64,000 bases of DNA from Stygiobacter sp. RIFOXYC2_FULL_38_25 (lineage in GTDB: Bacteria; Bacteroidota; Ignavibacteria; Ignavibacteriales; Melioribacteraceae): contig MHAZ01000003.1 of the NCBI GenBank assembly GCA_001803165.1, forward strand, positions 1 to 64,000, written 5' to 3'. The translations under genes and the position numbers were made by a program. Of the stretch, positions 61,057 to 64,000 are shown piece after piece. Positions within the stretch are counted from its first letter, which is position 1. Each line of letters opens with the position of its first letter. The notes below the pieces were generated by a model, which was not told the origin of the DNA, did no database searches, and was given only the letters and a program-made list of their open reading frames with translations.

Positions 61057-61665
61057 TTACTCTACTCCAATATCCTTTCTCATTGCTTTTTCAATAAGAG
61101 TTCTTGTTTCAAGCATTTTTTGATAGTTAGTTTTTTGATGTGAAACATTGGGTGAATTCAAATCCGGTTTTAAAAATATATCTGGATTTTTCATTGCCTC
61201 AGCAACATCATTGAGATAGTTCTTTACCATACTTTCATAATTATCAAGTAACCCCAATATTTCATTACTGCAAACTAATCTCAAACCATTCAGCTCTTCC
61301 GCGTTTCTTGCTTGCTCTCTAGCCCAACCGGAAAAGAACTTATTCATTTTATCAAGATATTCTTTAATCGGTTGTTGATCATTTGGGTTCTTTAAGATCC
61401 CTTCATACATTTCAGATATTGCACTTTGCATTTCTTCCCCTGAAATATTTTTCATTAGATTACTATTAATGTCATCCAACTTTGAAAGATATTCTTTATA
61501 AGTCTCATATCTGATTTTTTGCTTATTTGACTCATCATTAATTTTCTTTTGAAGATTAATTTTATCTAGCTCCAATTTCTTCTTTGCCTTAAACTGTAAT
61601 ACAGCAACGAATGATGATATTAATGCAAGGATGAAACCAGAATATGTAAGAATAGTTTTTTCCAT
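61057..61665 (-). CDS. Membrane-anchored coiled-coil protein, unknown
   Basis: 202 aa: one N-terminal membrane segment (LTYSGFILALISSFVAVL), basic/coiled-coil region (about 27-75) and a helical remainder (NYESMVKNYLNDVAEAMKNPD). No family recognised. Lies between comF (convergent) and argS (18 bp downstream of it). Lacks features of a mobile gene but may be an accessory insertion since neither neighbour is related. Confidence 0.6.
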   Translation of the reverse strand: MEKTILTYSGFILALISSFVAVLQFKAKKKLELDKINLQKKINDESNKQKIRYETYKEYLSKLDDINSNLMKNISGEEMQSAISEMYEGILKNPNDQQPIKEYLDKMNKFFSGWAREQARNAEELNGLRLVCSNEILGLLDNYESMVKNYLNDVAEAMKNPDIFLKPDLNSPNVSHQKTNYQKMLETRTLIEKAMRKDIGVE

Positions 61666-61683
61666 TATTAATTTAACGTATGA

Positions 61684-63312
61684 TCACATTCTCTCCGGCG
61701 CAGTTACACCAAGAATTGACAAGCCGTTTCGCAATATTGTTTGAGTTGCAATGCTGAGAGAAATTCTTGCTTCAGCTAAGTTCTTTTCGCTGCCGATAAT
61801 TCTGCATTCAGTATAAAACCTATGGAACAATGCGGCTAACTCTTCAAGATAAATTGCAATCCGGTGTACTTCATAATTTTCTGCGCTTAACAAAACTTCA
61901 TTTGGGAACTCAAAAAACTTCTTCAGCAAATCTTGCTCAACCGGCTGGGTTAGTAAATCCAAATGTTCTAGCGAAGAATCCAAACCTTGTTCTTTAACCA
62001 TTCTTAGAATTGAAGCAATGCGGGCGTGAGCGTATTGCAAATAGAAAACCGGGTTTTCATCCGACTGCTTCTTAGCAAGCTCAAGATCAAAATTTAAGTG
62101 GCTTGTAATGCTTCGCATATTGAAAAAGTATCTCACAACGTCGGCGCCAACCTCATCAACTAATTCATCCAGAGTAATGTAATTAGCTTTGCGGGTGGAC
62201 ATTTTTACAACTTCACCCTTTTGCATAATTGTAACAAACTGATGAATAAGAACTTTCACTTTTTCGTAATCGTAACCTAAGGCGCGCAAACCGGCAAGTA
62301 CATCGGGGTAAGTTGCGTTATGATCCGAGCCAAACAAATCAATCATTAAATCATAACCACGTTCAAATTTGGTAATGTGGTAAGCTATATCGGGCAAGCG
62401 GTAAGTCGGCTCGCCGGTTGATTTCACAATAACTTTATCTTGCTCGTTGCCAAGCTCGGTAAGTTTAAGCCAGATAGCATCTTCTTTTTCATAAGAAAGA
62501 TTTTTCTTCTTGAACTCTTCAAGCAGAGCTGTAATCCTTCCATCTTCGTACAAAGTATGCTCATTAAAGAAGTTTTTCATCTTAATGCCAATTGCATTCA
62601 TCGTTTTGATGATATCGGCAAAGATTTCTTTTTCGGCAGTCTGCTTAAAAATTCCCTCAGCATCTTCGCTTGTTAGTTTATCACCATGCTCACTAATCAG
62701 TTTTGCCGCAATTTCTTTAATGTATTCGCCCTGGTAATAATCTTCCGGAAAAGTGATTTCATTACCAAGTAACTCTAAATAGCGAAGGCGGACTGAATCG
62801 CCGAGAACACGCATTTGCCTTCCGGCATTGTTGAAGTAGTATTCACGGTCAACATCGTAGCCAATCCATTCAAGCAAGTTTGCGACTGTATCTCCAATTA
62901 CCGCATTTCTTCCATGCCCGACTGTTAACGGTCCGGTTGGATTTGCGGAAATGAATTCCACCATTGCCTTTTTACCGGCGTACTTTTCTGATCTGCCAAA
63001 ATTTTCTTTCTTCTCAAAAATTTCTTTTATGATGGAAGGAATGTATGACGAAGTGAAATAAAAATTAATAAATCCGGGACCGGCTATTTCTACTTTCTCA
63101 ATTACCGATTTGTCGTATTCAAGATTCTCAATTATTTCTGTTGCTATCTCGCGAGGATTTCTTTTCAATTTTTTGGAAAGAATCATTGCCGCGTTAATTG
63201 CATAATCGCCATGACTTTTCTGATTCGGAACGCTAAGAACGTAATCAATTTCTTTTAGGTAAGGAAGTTTTTCTGAAGTCGTGCTGAATAAATCTATTAA
63301 ATATTTTTTCAA
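61684..63312 (-). CDS. argS: Arginyl-tRNA synthetase
   Basis: About 542 aa. Add-1 N-terminal domain, ANPTGPLTVGHGRNAV (class I HIGH site reads T-V-G-H: first His is Thr), KMSTRKANYITLDEL (KMSKS-equivalent, degenerate as often in ArgRS), and the DALR anticodon domain with C-terminal RNGLSILGVTAPERM. Starts at TTG 63312, 6 nt after GGAG; the frame extends into rsfS without a site. 20 bp after rsfS. Confidence 0.97.
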   Translation of the reverse strand: MKKYLIDLFSTTSEKLPYLKEIDYVLSVPNQKSHGDYAINAAMILSKKLKRNPREIATEIIENLEYDKSVIEKVEIAGPGFINFYFTSSYIPSIIKEIFEKKENFGRSEKYAGKKAMVEFISANPTGPLTVGHGRNAVIGDTVANLLEWIGYDVDREYYFNNAGRQMRVLGDSVRLRYLELLGNEITFPEDYYQGEYIKEIAAKLISEHGDKLTSEDAEGIFKQTAEKEIFADIIKTMNAIGIKMKNFFNEHTLYEDGRITALLEEFKKKNLSYEKEDAIWLKLTELGNEQDKVIVKSTGEPTYRLPDIAYHITKFERGYDLMIDLFGSDHNATYPDVLAGLRALGYDYEKVKVLIHQFVTIMQKGEVVKMSTRKANYITLDELVDEVGADVVRYFFNMRSITSHLNFDLELAKKQSDENPVFYLQYAHARIASILRMVKEQGLDSSLEHLDLLTQPVEQDLLKKFFEFPNEVLLSAENYEVHRIAIYLEELAALFHRFYTECRIIGSEKNLAEARISLSIATQTILRNGLSILGVTAPERM

Positions 63313-63332
63313 TCTTTTCTCCGTTAAGGTAA

Positions 63333-63686
63333 TTATTTGTCTTCTGCAACGGTAATTACCGGCGCATCGCCCCATAACTTTTCTAAGTTATAATATGCTC
63401 TCGCTTCGTGCTTAAACACGTGAAGCACAACATCAAAGTAATCCATCAAAACCCAATTAAGCGTTTCAAAACCTTCACGGTGGTAACACTTAATTCCCCG
63501 CTCTAATAGCTTCTCATCAACGTCATCTGCAATTGCTTTTACTTGTCGGTCGGAATCGGCAGAACAGATAACAAACAAATCAGCAATTCCGCCGGAGAGT
63601 TTTCTAAGATCAAGAATCTTAATGTTGTAACCTTTTTTCTCTTTAGTAAGCTCTGCAATCTCTTTAGCAAATTTTAGTGCGTCCAA
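63333..63686 (-). CDS. rsfS: Ribosomal silencing factor RsfS
   Basis: 117 aa Iojap/RsfS: DLRKLSGGIADLFVICSADSDRQVKAIADDVDEKL and CYHREGFETLNWVLMDYFDVVLHVF are family core. Binds L14 and blocks subunit joining on starvation. TTG start with GAGG 6 nt upstream. Between the LytR_C gene (7 bp) and argS. Confidence 0.96.
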   Translation of the reverse strand: MDALKFAKEIAELTKEKKGYNIKILDLRKLSGGIADLFVICSADSDRQVKAIADDVDEKLLERGIKCYHREGFETLNWVLMDYFDVVLHVFKHEARAYYNLEKLWGDAPVITVAEDK

Positions 63687-63693
63687 TGTTTCC

Positions 63694-64000
63694 TCACTTA
63701 AATGGTGTCAATGAAAAATAATCTTTACCTATCACTACTGTTACATCAATAAAATAGTCTTTGTTCAATTGCTGAATCACATTTTCGTTTTTGATTCCAA
63801 GCGACTTAGCAACTTTGTAAGCGTTCGCCATATTTCCAATCCGGTCAATAATCAGAGTTTCGTCAACGTCTGAAGATACATAATTTCCAATGTCGGCGAC
63901 ATCGAAACCTTTGCTTCTTAAAAAATCAGTATAGCGGTCTGCAACGCCGCTTACTCCGCAGCCGTTTCTTACATCCACTTGAATAATATCTTCCGCACCT
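63694..64000 (-). CDS. LytR_C-domain protein (5' end outside window)
   Basis: C-terminal about 102 residues of a longer protein: the frame runs off the window edge with no need for the GTG at 63978. VDVRNGCGVSGVADRYTDFLRSKGFDV...YSSDVDETLIIDR fits the LytR C-terminal domain (PF13399-like), found in cell-wall LytR/CpsA/Psr proteins or alone with a membrane anchor. 7 bp before rsfS, the same neighbour as in other Bacteroidota/Chlorobi genomes by inference. Confidence 0.7.
   Translation of the reverse strand, partial: GAEDIIQVDVRNGCGVSGVADRYTDFLRSKGFDVADIGNYVSSDVDETLIIDRIGNMANAYKVAKSLGIKNENVIQQLNKDYFIDVTVVIGKDYFSLTPFK

Overview
The window comes from an A+T-rich bacterium of the Bacteroidota/Chlorobi group, most likely the class Ignavibacteria. 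The reasons are: two exported proteins ending in a type IX secretion (T9SS) sorting domain with the YPNPFNP signature; promoters of the Bacteroidota type (TTG, 20 nt, TAnnTTTG); many beta-barrel and lipoprotein genes; and enzymes of a fermentative or facultative anaerobe (B12-dependent ribonucleotide reductase, HydF, aspartase, phosphate acetyltransferase). It is ordinary chromosome, densely coded on both strands, with one small accessory patch. No rRNA, tRNA, CRISPR, prophage or complete insertion sequence was seen.

Layout. 0-5 kb (-): lepA, lepB and a T9SS-exported subtilisin whose sorting domain carries two in-frame palindromic repeats. 5-7 kb (+): beta-propeller protein and HAD phosphatase. 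7-11 kb (-): TPR lipoprotein, DUF4292 lipoprotein and EnvC-like factor, overlapping end to start. 11-14.3 kb: ATP-grasp protein and rsgA enclosed by an inverted pair of about 110-bp repeats, then a MntA nucleotidyltransferase with a truncated HepT partner and a Phd/RelE-type toxin-antitoxin pair. 14.4-19.3 kb (-): barrel proteins, a Tyr/Ser-rich lipoprotein, cysS. 19.5-24.4 kb (+): nine-haem T9SS cytochrome, then aspA-hydF. 24.5-37 kb (-): unknown lipoprotein; the run yggS-divIVA-PNP-membrane protein-ileS-dksA-like-lspA-rluD; and nrdJ. 37-48.3 kb: malQ, peroxidase, pta, AI-2E-type transporter, beta-CASP nuclease, barrel protein, anti-sigma kinase, mdh, GH30 hydrolase. 48.4-56.8 kb (-): rpmA/rplU, then barrel protein, DNA methyltransferase, xseA, xseB, dxs, oxidoreductase, response regulator, histidine kinase. 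57-61 kb (+): surE, VWA-like membrane protein, hemerythrin, comF. 61-64 kb (-): unknown coiled-coil protein, argS, rsfS and a LytR_C-domain gene cut by the window end.

Most notable. (1) IleRS is the eukaryote-like type 2 enzyme with its HIGH motif rearranged to G-I-H-H, the form linked to extreme mupirocin resistance. (2) The yggS-divIVA-ileS-DksA-like-lspA-rluD order repeats the Bacillus cell-division gene neighbourhood. (3) Promoters here share a nearly fixed 20-nt spacer, and their -7 box often contains an in-frame TTG that falsely extends genes; correcting this suggests rsgA starts at ATT. (4) Short palindromic repeats have been absorbed into coding sequence in the subtilisin and in the peroxidase C-terminus. 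(5) A multihaem cytochrome is addressed to the T9SS. I found no clear wholly new multi-gene system; the best candidates for new biology are the promoter/start pattern, the repeat families and the H1-tailed DksA-like protein.
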